Assembly: GCA_963813495.1 (NCBI GenBank)
Contig: CAWEZC010000004.1
Location: 124,001-188,000 of the forward strand
DNA from: JACVRW01 sp963813495
GTDB taxonomy: Bacteria; Actinomycetota; Thermoleophilia; Solirubrobacterales; Thermoleophilaceae
Direction: 5' to 3'
DNA length: 64,000 nt
Part shown: positions 33,679 to 41,297 of the stretch, piece by piece
How positions within the stretch are numbered: the first letter of the stretch is position 1
How the letters are laid out: each line of letters starts with the position of its first letter
The notes under the pieces: model-generated
Databases searched by the model: none
Seen by the model: the letters and a program-made list of their open reading frames with translations, nothing else
What the model was told of the DNA's origin: nothing
Translations under genes and position numbers: made by a program

Positions 33679-34560
33679 TCAGTCGTCGAGGATCGTCAGG
33701 TCGAGCCGGCGCAGGCGCGCGGGGTCGGCGAGGAAGTCCAGTGCGACGATCTTGCGGTCCCTGATGGTGAAGCTCCCGACCGAGAAGGGCTGTCCGTCGC
33801 GTGTGGAGACCGTTCCCGGAGCGCCGTTGACGAGCACCGGGTGCGTGACGAGCGCCAGCCGCGCATAGGTCTGGGCCTGGCCGGCGACTGCCGCCGCGCC
33901 GCGCACCTCTCGCGATCCACCTGCCAGCGGACCGAGGTCGGCTCTCAGCACGACATCCGGGTCCAACACCGCGACCAGGCGGTCGAAGTCCCCGTCTCGG
34001 GCGGCCGCGAGGAAGGCCTCCACGACCTCGCGCTGGGCGTCCAGGTCGGCGTCGGGTGTGGTGTGCTCCGCCTGCACGCGCCGGCGCGCGCGGCTGGCGA
34101 GCTGGCGCGCGGCATCCGGGGAGCGGTCGACGATCGGAGCGATCTGGTCGAAGGGCACGGCGAACATGTCGTGCAGCACGAAGGCGAGCCGCTCGGCTGG
34201 GCTGAGCGTCTCGAGCACCACGAGCAGGGCGAGACCCACGGAGTCGGCCAGCAGCGCCTCGTGCTCCGGGTCCGTCCCGTCGGCGCGGTCGACGATCGGC
34301 TCAGGAACGTGAACGCCGAGCGGCACCTCGCGCCGCTGGTTGCGCGCGCGGAGCACGTTCAGCGAGACCCGCGCGACCACGGTGGTCAGCCACCCACCGA
34401 GGTTCTCCACCCGGCTCGCGTCAGTGCGGTTGAGTCGCAACCAGGCTTCCTGGACGGCGTCGTCGGCCTCGCTCACGGAGCCCAGCATCCGGTAGGCCAC
34501 CGCGCGCAGACGAGTCCGATGCTGCTCGAAGCTCTCCGCCAGCCATTCGCGCTCATCCAT
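33679..34560 (-). CDS. ECF41-type sigma factor with SnoaL-like C-terminal domain
   Basis: This 293-residue sigma factor has regions 2 (RLRAVAYRMLGSVSEADDAVQEAWLR in outline) and 4 (LSPAERLAFVLHDMFAVPF with SPDAARQLASRARRR), then a fused SnoaL-like domain of about 120 residues. In ECF41 proteins that C-terminal domain senses a signal in place of an anti-sigma factor. The linker motif W-L-P-E-P appears as HVPEP, and the C-terminal N-P-D-K-L as ADPARLRRL. The divergent gene is a NAD-dependent epimerase, the kind of partner gene (carboxymuconolactone decarboxylase, oxidoreductase or epimerase) known for this group. It probably controls that gene and itself. Confidence 0.88.
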   Translation of the reverse strand: MDEREWLAESFEQHRTRLRAVAYRMLGSVSEADDAVQEAWLRLNRTDASRVENLGGWLTTVVARVSLNVLRARNQRREVPLGVHVPEPIVDRADGTDPEHEALLADSVGLALLVVLETLSPAERLAFVLHDMFAVPFDQIAPIVDRSPDAARQLASRARRRVQAEHTTPDADLDAQREVVEAFLAAARDGDFDRLVAVLDPDVVLRADLGPLAGGSREVRGAAAVAGQAQTYARLALVTHPVLVNGAPGTVSTRDGQPFSVGSFTIRDRKIVALDFLADPARLRRLDLTILDD

Positions 34561-34584
34561 GGGTCACGTTCCTCCGTTGCGTCG

Positions 34585-34623
34585 TGTCATACCAACAGAC
34601 CCGCGAGAACGGGCGATGTGACA
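34585..34623. promoter_or_regulatory. Divergent ECF41-like promoter motifs
   Basis: On the minus strand TGTCACA (34623-34617) is followed after 15 bases by GGTC (34601-34598), close to the published ECF41 consensus TGTCACA-N15/16-CGTC, and points at the sigma gene. On the plus strand TGTCATA (34585-34591) points at the epimerase gene, but no good CGTC lies at the right distance. Autoregulation of the sigma gene is supported; control of the epimerase is weaker. Confidence 0.5.
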
Positions 34624-34643
34624 AGACGAGAAAGGAGAACACG

Positions 34644-35623
34644 ATGCGAGTCTTCGTCGCCGGGGCAAGCGGCGCGATCGGAAGCCGGCTCGTTGCTCAG
34701 CTGATAGAGCGAGGCCACGAGGCGATCGGCACCTTCAGGTCGCCCCGAAACGGCGAACGTGTGCGGGCGCTCGGAGCCCAGCCGCTTGCGCTCGACCTGC
34801 TCGACGCGCGCGCCGTGCGCCAGGCCGTCCTCGAAACCGAGCCCGACGCGCTCGTCCATCAGGCAACCGCCTTGGCCGATGTGCGCTTCTCCAGGCACCT
34901 CGACCGCAGCTTCGCGCATACCAACCGGCTTCGGACCGAGGGCACCGATGCCCTGCTGGCTGCTGCGCGCGAAGGGGGCGTGCAGCGCTTCGTGGCCCAG
35001 AGCTTCGCCAGCTTCCGTTACGCGCGCGAGGGCGGCTCGGTCAAGACCGAGGACGATCCGCTCGACGCGAGCCCGGTCGCGTCGATGCGTGAGACCGACG
35101 CCGCCATGCGGTATCTCGACCGGGCGGTCACCGACGCGGGCGGGATCGCGCTTCGCTACGGCGGCTTCTACGGCGCGGGCAACGACGGCTTGGTGGAGCC
35201 GGTCCGCACGCGGCAGTTCCCGATCGTCGGCGCCGGCGGCGGGGTCTCGTCCTTCATCCATCTCGACGACGCCGCTGCCGCAACGGTGCTCGCGATCGAG
35301 CACGACGTGGCCGGCATCTACAACGTCGTCGACGACGAGCGGCCCCGGTGCGCGAGTGGCTGCCGGTGCTCGCGAAGGCGCTGGGCGCCAAGCCGCCCCG
35401 CCACTTTCCCCGCTGGCTGGCTCGGCTGTTCGCGGGCGACGCGGCGGTGATGATGGGGACCGAGGCGCGCGGCGCCTCCAACGCGAAGGCCAAGCGAGAG
35501 CTGGGCTGGCGGCTGCGCTACCCCAGCTGGCGCCAGGGCTTCGAGGCGGCCTACGCGGCAACCATCCGGGCGCACGGACGCAACTCTCGCCCGACCGCCC
35601 GTGCGAGCCACTCGCCGACCTGA
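34644..35623 (+). CDS. NAD-dependent epimerase/dehydratase, one-base frameshift
   Basis: This short-chain dehydrogenase-like enzyme begins with the nucleotide-binding motif FVAGASGAIGSRLV and has SFIHLDDAAAATVLAIE and GIYNVVDDE in the substrate half. The frame breaks at the C run at 35343-35346: after DDERP the homologous continuation VREWLPVLAKALG is in the +1 frame and runs to 35623 with LGWRLRYPSWRQGF. One more C restores a protein of about 326 residues. An AAAGGAG site precedes the ATG at 34644. It is divergent from the ECF41 sigma gene and is its probable target. Sequencing error and true mutation cannot be told apart here. Confidence 0.82.
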
Positions 35624-35641
35624 CCGCGCGGGCCCAGAACG

Positions 35642-35672
35642 AGCGAGGGGGCGCCGCAGGCGCCCCCTCGCT
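35642..35672. terminator. Bidirectional hairpin terminator
   Basis: AGCGAGGGGGCGCC and GGCGCCCCCTCGCT form a perfect 14-bp stem with a 3-base loop. It stands between the epimerase gene (plus, ends 35623) and the convergent peptidase remnant (minus, ends 35696), so it can serve both. There is no strong T tract. Confidence 0.7.
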
Positions 35673-35695
35673 GGTGCTTCAACGGCGTGTCGGTA

Positions 35696-36150
35696 TCAGC
35701 GAATCACCTGACCGCCGCGGTACTTCAGGGCCTTGCCGCGCTTGGAGCGCTTGGCCTTCTTGGCCTTGCTCGCCTTCGCAGCCTGGGCGTTGGTGATCGG
35801 GCTCTGCGACCGGGCGAGCGTCCACGTGCTGTGAGCCGCCGCGTCGGACATCTCGTCCAGCGCGTTCTCGCTCAGGTTGAAGAACGTGTCACAGGCCTGG
35901 TGGTAGCAGGGGTCGTAGGCCAGTCCGGCCACTCCGCCGAACAGGGCCTCCTGCTCCTCGGTCTTGATGCCCTCGGCCCCCCGTGAACAGACCGCCGGCC
36001 GGGACGCCGTTCGCAATGAACGCGCCGTAGTCGGAGCGGCCGTCGAACGCGGTGGGCAGGTACGCGAGACCCTGGCGATCGAAGTAGCGATTGAACAGCC
36101 CCTCGATCTGGCCCGAGCCGGCGGGCGCGCCGCTGGGCGGCGGTTCCGAC
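35696..36150 (-). pseudogene. C-terminal remnant of an M28 family aminopeptidase
   Basis: Only the last third of a zinc aminopeptidase is left. One frame gives GSGQIEGLFNRYFDRQGLA and FDGRSDYGAFIANGVPAGGLF; after a run of six C on the plus strand (35977-35982) another frame gives AEGIKTEEQEALFGG, YDPCYHQACDTFFN and a Lys-rich tail ending GGQVIR. One base fewer in the run joins them. The N-terminal 250-300 residues, with most zinc ligands, are absent: homology stops near 36150, where the promoter of the next gene begins. I read it as a decayed, truncated gene; the frameshift alone could be a sequencing error but the truncation could not. Confidence 0.75.
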
Positions 36151-36176
36151 AAACGGCACGCCGGTATGTTCGGGCG

Positions 36177-36806
36177 ATGAATCCCTTCGGACGGGTGGTG
36201 GCCAGCGAGGCCGAGCTGCGTGAGGTGATCCCGCCTCCACCCGGCGAGTCGCCGCCTCTCCTGAAGGAGATCGACCACCTCGATCAGCACTGCCGCGACT
36301 TCATTGCCCGCTCGCCGCTGCTCATGCTCGCCACGGCCGATGCGGAGGGGAACTGCGACGTGTCGCCCCGGGGCGGTCCGGCCGGCTTCAGCCAAGCGCT
36401 CAACCATCGCCGCCTGCTCGTGCCCGACTTCCCGGGCAATCGCCGGCTCGACTCGCAGCGCAACCTCCTCGACAACCCGCGCGCGTCGCTGCTCTTCTTG
36501 ATCCCGGGCCTGGGCGAGACGCTGCGGGTCGAGGGTCGCGCCTGCATCACCCGGGACGAGGCCCTGCTGGCCGGGCTTGCCGTGTATGGCCGCGTGCCCA
36601 GTCTGGGCCTCGGCGTCGAGGTGGACGCCGCCTTCATCCACTGCGCCAAGGCCTTGATCCGATCGGGCGCGTGGCAGCCCGACACGTGGTCCGACGAGCT
36701 GCCGTCGGCATCGCGAATCCTGCGCGACCACATCAGCATGCCCGAGGTGACGCTCGAGTACGTCGAGGAGCACCTCGGCAAGGACTACGAGCGGAAGCTG
36801 TACTGA
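36177..36806 (+). CDS. Pyridoxamine 5'-phosphate oxidase-family flavoprotein
   Basis: This 209-residue protein belongs to the FMN-binding split-barrel (PPOX) superfamily, in the subgroup related to mycobacterial MSMEG_1061. The core reads SPLLMLATADAEGNCDVSPRGGPAGF, then DFPGNRRLDSQRNLLDNPRASLLFLIPG and TLRVEGRACIT. It should bind FMN or F420 and reduce an unknown substrate. I chose the ATG at 36177 since MNPFGRVVASEAELRE matches the family N-terminus; an open frame upstream antisense to the peptidase remnant is not part of it. Confidence 0.82.
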   Translation: MNPFGRVVASEAELREVIPPPPGESPPLLKEIDHLDQHCRDFIARSPLLMLATADAEGNCDVSPRGGPAGFSQALNHRRLLVPDFPGNRRLDSQRNLLDNPRASLLFLIPGLGETLRVEGRACITRDEALLAGLAVYGRVPSLGLGVEVDAAFIHCAKALIRSGAWQPDTWSDELPSASRILRDHISMPEVTLEYVEEHLGKDYERKLY

Positions 36807-36891
36807 TCCGGCGGCTGGAGCCGGAGGCGCCAGTACGCTTGTGAGCAAGCAGTCTTCGCCGCCCGCGGCTGCTGCTTGGCCCTGAGAACCC

Positions 36892-38229
36892 GTGATCAGT
36901 CCCGAACAGCTCGCCGCTGCGCTCGAGCGCCTCGACCCGAGGGATCGCGAGCTGCTGTCGCTCTCGCTGCGCCGGCGTGTACCGGACGACGCGCTGGCCC
37001 GCATGTACGACGTGGAGCCGCCCGAGGTGGCCAGCCGGCGCGCCGGCGCGATCGAGCGCCTGGCCGACGAGCTCGGGATTCAGAGGGGGGAGGACCTGGG
37101 CAGGGTGCTCCAAACCCTCCTCGAGAAGGATGTCTGGAGCGCCAGGGGTCCGGTGCGCGGGCCGGGCGAGGAGTTCTCGGATGAGTCGCGCCGAAACGCG
37201 CTGCCGGATGCCGCGGCCGAGGCGCCCACCCCACGACACGTTCGCCCCACCGTGGTGCCGGTGGCGAGTGATCCGGCGCTCGAGCGGGTGGCGGGACCAG
37301 AGGGGGTGGAGGCCCGGGCACAGCCGGAGGGCGGCAGGGTTGCTGCGGGGGCCGAGCCCCACGGAGCTACGGCCGCGTCCGGGCCCGATCCCGGCGTCGA
37401 GTCCGAGCGCCCCCGGGAAGCTGCCCCGTCGCGCTTTCCCCGCCTTGCGGTGGCCCTGTTCGCCACCGGCATTGCCGCGCTGGCGGCCGCGGCCGGGCTG
37501 TTCGGCGCCACCCAGTTCGGCGGCGACGGACAGGCGTCCGAGGGCGGATCGGGCACGGGCGACGGCACGAGGCAGTTCGTTCCCGACCAGAGCGGGCCGA
37601 TGGCCGCGCCCTTCCCCTCCGAGCCGCAGACCGTCGCCTGCCATTCCACGGCGTACGTGCGCCAGCGCTCCACGCTCTACCGGCGCCCGGGGGGCAGGCC
37701 GCGTCTGAGGGTCACCGCGAGGACGGAATGGGGGTCGCCACGGGTGTTCGGGGTCGTGCGCCGCGAGGGTGACTGGCTTGCCGTGCAGGCGCCCGAGCTC
37801 GAGAACGGCGAGGTCGCCTGGCTGCCGGCGCGCAAGGCTCGCCTCGACTGCGTGCGCTGGTCGCTGCACGCCGACCTCTCGAAGCGGCGGCTGGTGGTCC
37901 GCGAGGACGGTCGCACCACCCGCGCGCTGAGCGTGGCCATCGGCCGAGCGGGCAACGCAACGCCGCAGGGGCGCTTCTCGGTCACCGACAGGCTGCGCGT
38001 GACCGACGGCGAGTCCTCCTATGGCTGCTGCGTGCTGGCGCTCACCGGGCACCAGACGGACCTCCCGCCGGACTGGCCGGGCGGGGATCGACTCGCGATC
38101 CATGCGACCCGGGACCTGGCGAGCATCGGGCGGCCCACGTCCCTCGGCTGCCTGCGGGCCCGGGCGCAGCAGGCTCGTTGGCTGATCGAGACGATCCCCC
38201 TGGGAACGCCGATCTTCATCCGTTCCTAG
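36892..38229 (+). CDS. Membrane L,D-transpeptidase fused to a sigma-region-4-like HTH
   Basis: This 445-residue protein has an unusual domain order. Residues 1-62 resemble sigma factor region 4 (LERLDPRDRELLSLSLRRRV, then ARMYDVEPPEVASRRAGAIER). A disordered Pro/Gly/Glu linker follows to about residue 180, then one membrane helix (about 184-206). Outside lie an SH3-like stretch (about 250-320) and a YkuD L,D-transpeptidase domain (about 322-443) with His404 in AIHATRD and the catalytic Cys420 in TSLGCLR. The enzyme part should cross-link peptidoglycan. The N-terminal part could bind DNA or a regulator in the cytosol. The GTG start at 36892 is the only one that includes the full HTH. It is 37 bp upstream of an ECF sigma gene. 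Confidence 0.82.
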   Translation: MISPEQLAAALERLDPRDRELLSLSLRRRVPDDALARMYDVEPPEVASRRAGAIERLADELGIQRGEDLGRVLQTLLEKDVWSARGPVRGPGEEFSDESRRNALPDAAAEAPTPRHVRPTVVPVASDPALERVAGPEGVEARAQPEGGRVAAGAEPHGATAASGPDPGVESERPREAAPSRFPRLAVALFATGIAALAAAAGLFGATQFGGDGQASEGGSGTGDGTRQFVPDQSGPMAAPFPSEPQTVACHSTAYVRQRSTLYRRPGGRPRLRVTARTEWGSPRVFGVVRREGDWLAVQAPELENGEVAWLPARKARLDCVRWSLHADLSKRRLVVREDGRTTRALSVAIGRAGNATPQGRFSVTDRLRVTDGESSYGCCVLALTGHQTDLPPDWPGGDRLAIHATRDLASIGRPTSLGCLRARAQQARWLIETIPLGTPIFIRS

Positions 38230-38265
38230 ACCTCACATGGCGGTCGCACGGGGCGTTCTACGAGC

Positions 38266-38733
38266 GTGAGGTTGCCGCCGTTTCAGACCCTGCTCGACGA
38301 GCACCGCGTGGAGATCTACCGCTTCCTCGTGGCCACCGCCGGGCCGGTCGACGCCGACGACGCGTTCCAGGAGACCTGGATCTCGGCCCTGCGCGCGTAC
38401 CCGCGCCTGCGCCGGGCCGACAACCTGCGCGCGTGGCTGTTTCGCATCGCTCAGAACAAGGCCACTGATTCGCATCGGGGCCGCGCCCGCCGCGCTGTTC
38501 CGGTGGGCGCTCCGCCGGAGCGAGCCGCACCACCCGCGGACGACAGCGATCCAGAGCTCTGGGAACGGTTGCGCGCCCTGCCCCCCAAGCAGCGCACGGC
38601 GGTCTTCTGCCGCTCGGTGCTCGGGATGTCCTACGCCGAGCTGGCCGTGCTGCTCGCGTCCTCTGAGGACGCGGCGCGCCGGAACGTGCATGAGGGCCTC
38701 AAAAGACTCAGAGAGGAGCTCGAACATGACTGA
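38266..38733 (+). CDS. ECF-type RNA polymerase sigma factor
   Basis: This 155-residue sigma factor has region 2 (DEHRVEIYRFLVATAG, DADDAFQETWISALRAYP, LRAWLFRIAQNKATD) and region 4 (LRALPPKQRTAVFCRSVLGMSYAELAVLL with EDAARRNVHEGLKRLRE). The start is GTG. Its last 8 bases overlap the ogt gene, so the two are translated together. No anti-sigma gene is next to it; the preceding gene is the HTH/transpeptidase fusion. Confidence 0.88.
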   Translation: MRLPPFQTLLDEHRVEIYRFLVATAGPVDADDAFQETWISALRAYPRLRRADNLRAWLFRIAQNKATDSHRGRARRAVPVGAPPERAAPPADDSDPELWERLRALPPKQRTAVFCRSVLGMSYAELAVLLASSEDAARRNVHEGLKRLREELEHD

Positions 38734-39325
38734 CATCGAAACCACCCTGCGCCGGGCGGGCGACTCGTTGCCCGGCAACACCCCGGACGTGGCCACCCGC
38801 GCGGAGGCGGAGGGGCTGGTCGACGTGGCCTACGCCTCGGTCGACTCGCCGCTGGGCCCGCTGCTGGTGGCCGCCACCCCCAAGGGGCTCGTGCGGGTGG
38901 CCTACAGCGAGTTCCGCTCGCCCGACGAGGTGCTGGAGAACCTGGCCGGGCGCATCTCGCCGCGGGTGCTCGAGGCGCCCGCGCGGCTCGACCCCGTGCG
39001 CCGCGAACTCGACGAGTACTTCGCCGGCTCGCGCACCCGTTTCGACATCCCGATCGACTGGTCGCAGCTCGTGGGGTTCACCCAGAAAGTGCTGCGCCGG
39101 ACGGCACGGATCGGCTTCGGCCGGACCGGCACCTACGCCGAGATGGCCGCAGGGGCGGGCAGCCCGCGTGCGGTGCGGGCCGCCGGCAACGCTCTCGGGG
39201 CCAACCCGATGCCGGTGGTCGTCCCCTGCCACCGGGTGCTCAGGACCGGCGGCGCGCTGGGCGGCTACACGGGCGGGGTCGAGCGCAAGGAGTTCCTGCT
39301 GCGGCTCGAGGGCGTGCTCGTCTAG
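38726..39325 (+). CDS. ogt: Methylated-DNA-protein-cysteine methyltransferase
   Basis: This 199-residue suicide repair protein removes O6-alkyl groups from guanine. The active-site motif PCHRVL is preceded by GNALGANPMPVVV, and the helix-turn-helix region is GRTGTYAEMAAGAGSPRAVRAAG. An N-terminal extension of about 32 residues (MTDIETTLRRAGDSLPG and onward) precedes the Ogt N-domain; its pattern recalls the start of anti-sigma proteins. GAGGAG precedes the ATG. The 8-base overlap with the sigma gene suggests that DNA damage repair is wired to that sigma factor. Confidence 0.9.
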   Translation: MTDIETTLRRAGDSLPGNTPDVATRAEAEGLVDVAYASVDSPLGPLLVAATPKGLVRVAYSEFRSPDEVLENLAGRISPRVLEAPARLDPVRRELDEYFAGSRTRFDIPIDWSQLVGFTQKVLRRTARIGFGRTGTYAEMAAGAGSPRAVRAAGNALGANPMPVVVPCHRVLRTGGALGGYTGGVERKEFLLRLEGVLV

Positions 39326-39391
39326 CCGCGGGGTCTGCGCGGGGGAAGCGCATAGCGGCGCCGGCACGAAAGCGCGTGAGCTGGACGTCGC

Positions 39392-40261
39392 CTATGGCGC
39401 CGCTCCGGCCGGCTGGCCGTCGAGTGTCCAGAAGCCGTCGAAACCGACGTGCTGCTCGTCCGCCACCCGGCCGAGCTGCTCGCGAGCGTCCTCGAGCGAG
39501 ACGTCGCAGACCACCGCGACCTCCTTGGAGGCAAGCGGAGTGTGGGCCCAGTCGAGCACCTGCTGGACCGATTCCGCGGCGTCGCGCCGCTCGAGGCCCG
39601 GGACCAGGTTGGCCGTGATCACGTCGTAGACGTTGAACGGCTGGAAGCCGGGCACGGCGATGCGCACGCCGTCCGCCAGGCGCTGGATCTCGTACGAGGG
39701 ACAGGTGTAGCGCCGCCCGCCGGACCAGTTGGCGAGCTTGTGGTCGAGCACCTGCGCGGCGGGCATGGGCCGGCGCGCCTGGGCGAGGTCCTCGCGCAAC
39801 TCGCTCTCGGTCTCCGGCTCGGCCATCCAGCGCCGAAGCTCGCCGGGCTCGAGGCCGGCGTCGTGCGCGGCACGGTGCAGCGTGGCCTCCTCGTCGAGCA
39901 GCTCGCCCGAGAAGTGGCGCATGCGCAGGCGGCGCAGCAACAGGCGCATCCGGTCGGGCGCGTGTCGCCGCGCGGCCACAATGGCGCGGCAGGCCGGAAT
40001 TGTCGCGGCCATGCGCGGCCGCTCGGAGGTGTCGATCGGCATTCCGTGGTCGCGCGCGATCTTTGCGAAAGCTCGCGCCTGCTGAGGCGGCCCGAAGCCG
40101 CGCTCCTCGTAGTCGGCCGGTGACTCGGCCAGGCCGACCACGCGCACCTGCCACTCGAGACAGTCGCCGTAGAGCCAGCGCAGCCGCTGCCGAAACGGCT
40201 CGGCGCTGTAGGCCCAGGGGCAGCCGGGATCGGTGAACTCGGTGATGAGGACGTCGGCCAT
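39392..40261 (-). CDS. FrnE/DsbA-like thioredoxin-fold protein
   Basis: This 289-residue protein has the DsbA/FrnE-like fold: ITEFTDPGCPWAYSAEP at the N-terminus, a helical insertion, and the cis-Pro region GVRIAVPGFQPFNVYDVITANL. The active-site motif is CPWA, so the second cysteine of C-x-x-C is missing and it cannot do normal dithiol chemistry; isomerase or glutathione-type chemistry with one Cys is possible. It has no signal peptide and should be cytosolic. It converges on ogt with a 66-bp gap. Confidence 0.8.
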   Translation of the reverse strand: MADVLITEFTDPGCPWAYSAEPFRQRLRWLYGDCLEWQVRVVGLAESPADYEERGFGPPQQARAFAKIARDHGMPIDTSERPRMAATIPACRAIVAARRHAPDRMRLLLRRLRMRHFSGELLDEEATLHRAAHDAGLEPGELRRWMAEPETESELREDLAQARRPMPAAQVLDHKLANWSGGRRYTCPSYEIQRLADGVRIAVPGFQPFNVYDVITANLVPGLERRDAAESVQQVLDWAHTPLASKEVAVVCDVSLEDAREQLGRVADEQHVGFDGFWTLDGQPAGAAP

Positions 40262-40312
40262 AGGAGGCTGATTCTGCCCATCGGCTCCGCGCGGCTACCA
40301 TCGCATTCCTCG

Positions 40313-40401
40313 GGAGAGGTGGCCGAGTGGCTGAAGGCACTCGCCTGCTAAGCGAGTATGGGGTTCACGCTCCATCGAGGGTTCGAATCCCTCCCTCTCC
40401 G
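40313..40401 (+). tRNA. tRNA-Ser(GCU)
   Basis: An 89-nt class II tRNA with acceptor GGAGAGG pairing to CCTCTCC, discriminator G, anticodon stem CTCGC/GCGAG with loop CTGCTAA (anticodon GCT at 40347-40349), a long variable arm and T arm GGTTCGAATCC. CCA is not encoded. Confidence 0.95.
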
Positions 40402-40607
40402 TCCCCAGCCGCATCGCCTGGCTGTGCGGGTGGCGAGCGGACGGTGTCCGCGAGCATCTGGTGTCATCGGCCCCTCGCGTGCGGAGCACGCGTCGGGGGC
40501 CTCCTCCTTGCCAGGCGGGCGTCTGGAACCGGAGACGGAGGGATCGGCCGTGGCTCCGGGCCGCCGTGGTCGCCTCGGTTGGGCGGGCGCTACCCTCTCG
40601 TCCCCGG

Positions 40608-40681
<74 letters not shown>

Positions 40682-41087
40682 CTCTTGGAAGACCCTGCAA
40701 ACACGTGTTTCTAGCGGTTCGCGCCTCCCTCTCCAGGCCTCCAAATTGCTAGGTGGGCAACCAAGGGGGCAACACGCCGCTCAACCCATCCAGACACCCC
40801 CCTACCCTTTCCTCCTCGGGGGGTCCTATCGCTGGGGGGACCCGTATGGTCGTCCTCGCGGCTCTTCAGAGGTCCGAATCGGACTTATCAACATAGGTCC
40901 CGCTTGCCGAGAAGCAGGAGCCTCACCCTGCGCTCCTGCTGGTCGTCCTGAGCGGGCGTTCTGGCGGGCGCCACGCCAGGCGCTCGCTCGTCGAGGAACG
41001 CGGGCGCTGTGTCGATGCGTGGCATGGGCGCGCTGCGCTCGGTTTCGCGCCCGACGTGAGGCGAGCCCGTCTCGTGCCGGGCTCGCC
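40682..41087. other. Spacer after tRNA-Arg: repeats and hairpins, no gene
   Basis: No convincing coding sequence lies in these 406 bp. It holds the direct-repeat pair GGTGGGCAAC/GGGGGCAAC (40752-40774), a perfect palindrome GTCCGA-A-TCGGAC (40872-40884), a hairpin AGCAGGAGC/GCTCCTGCT (40913-40940) that shares its core with repeats further on, and a 9-bp hairpin GCGAGCCCG/CGGGCTCGC (41061-41086). The last could end transcription of the small membrane protein gene on the minus strand. Confidence 0.5.
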
Positions 41088-41297
41088 CTAGCGGGCCACT
41101 TCGTTGTGCCGAGCTCGGAGCCCGCGCGGATGGGTCGCGCATCCGGTGCGCGTTCGCTTACGAGCACCAGGGCGGTGCAGGCGGGCGCGAAGCCCCGCCC
41201 ATGCCACCCCAACCCCCGCAAGAAGCGCAGGACCGAAGGACCCGATCGTCTCTTCCAGGGGAACACCGCCGACGTGTGCCAACGGCATAGCGATCAT
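41088..41297 (-). CDS. Small single-span membrane protein coupled to SBP56
   Basis: This 69-residue protein begins at an ATG that forms ATGA with the stop of the SBP56 gene. It reads MIAMPLAHVGGVPLEET and then one hydrophobic segment (IGSFGPALLAGVGVAWAG), followed by a basic tail. I know no named family, though the coupling and the good membrane segment argue that it is real. It is the last gene of the methyltransferase-SBP56 operon and may anchor the oxidase at the membrane. Confidence 0.6.
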   Translation of the reverse strand: MIAMPLAHVGGVPLEETIGSFGPALLAGVGVAWAGLRARLHRPGARKRTRTGCATHPRGLRARHNEVAR

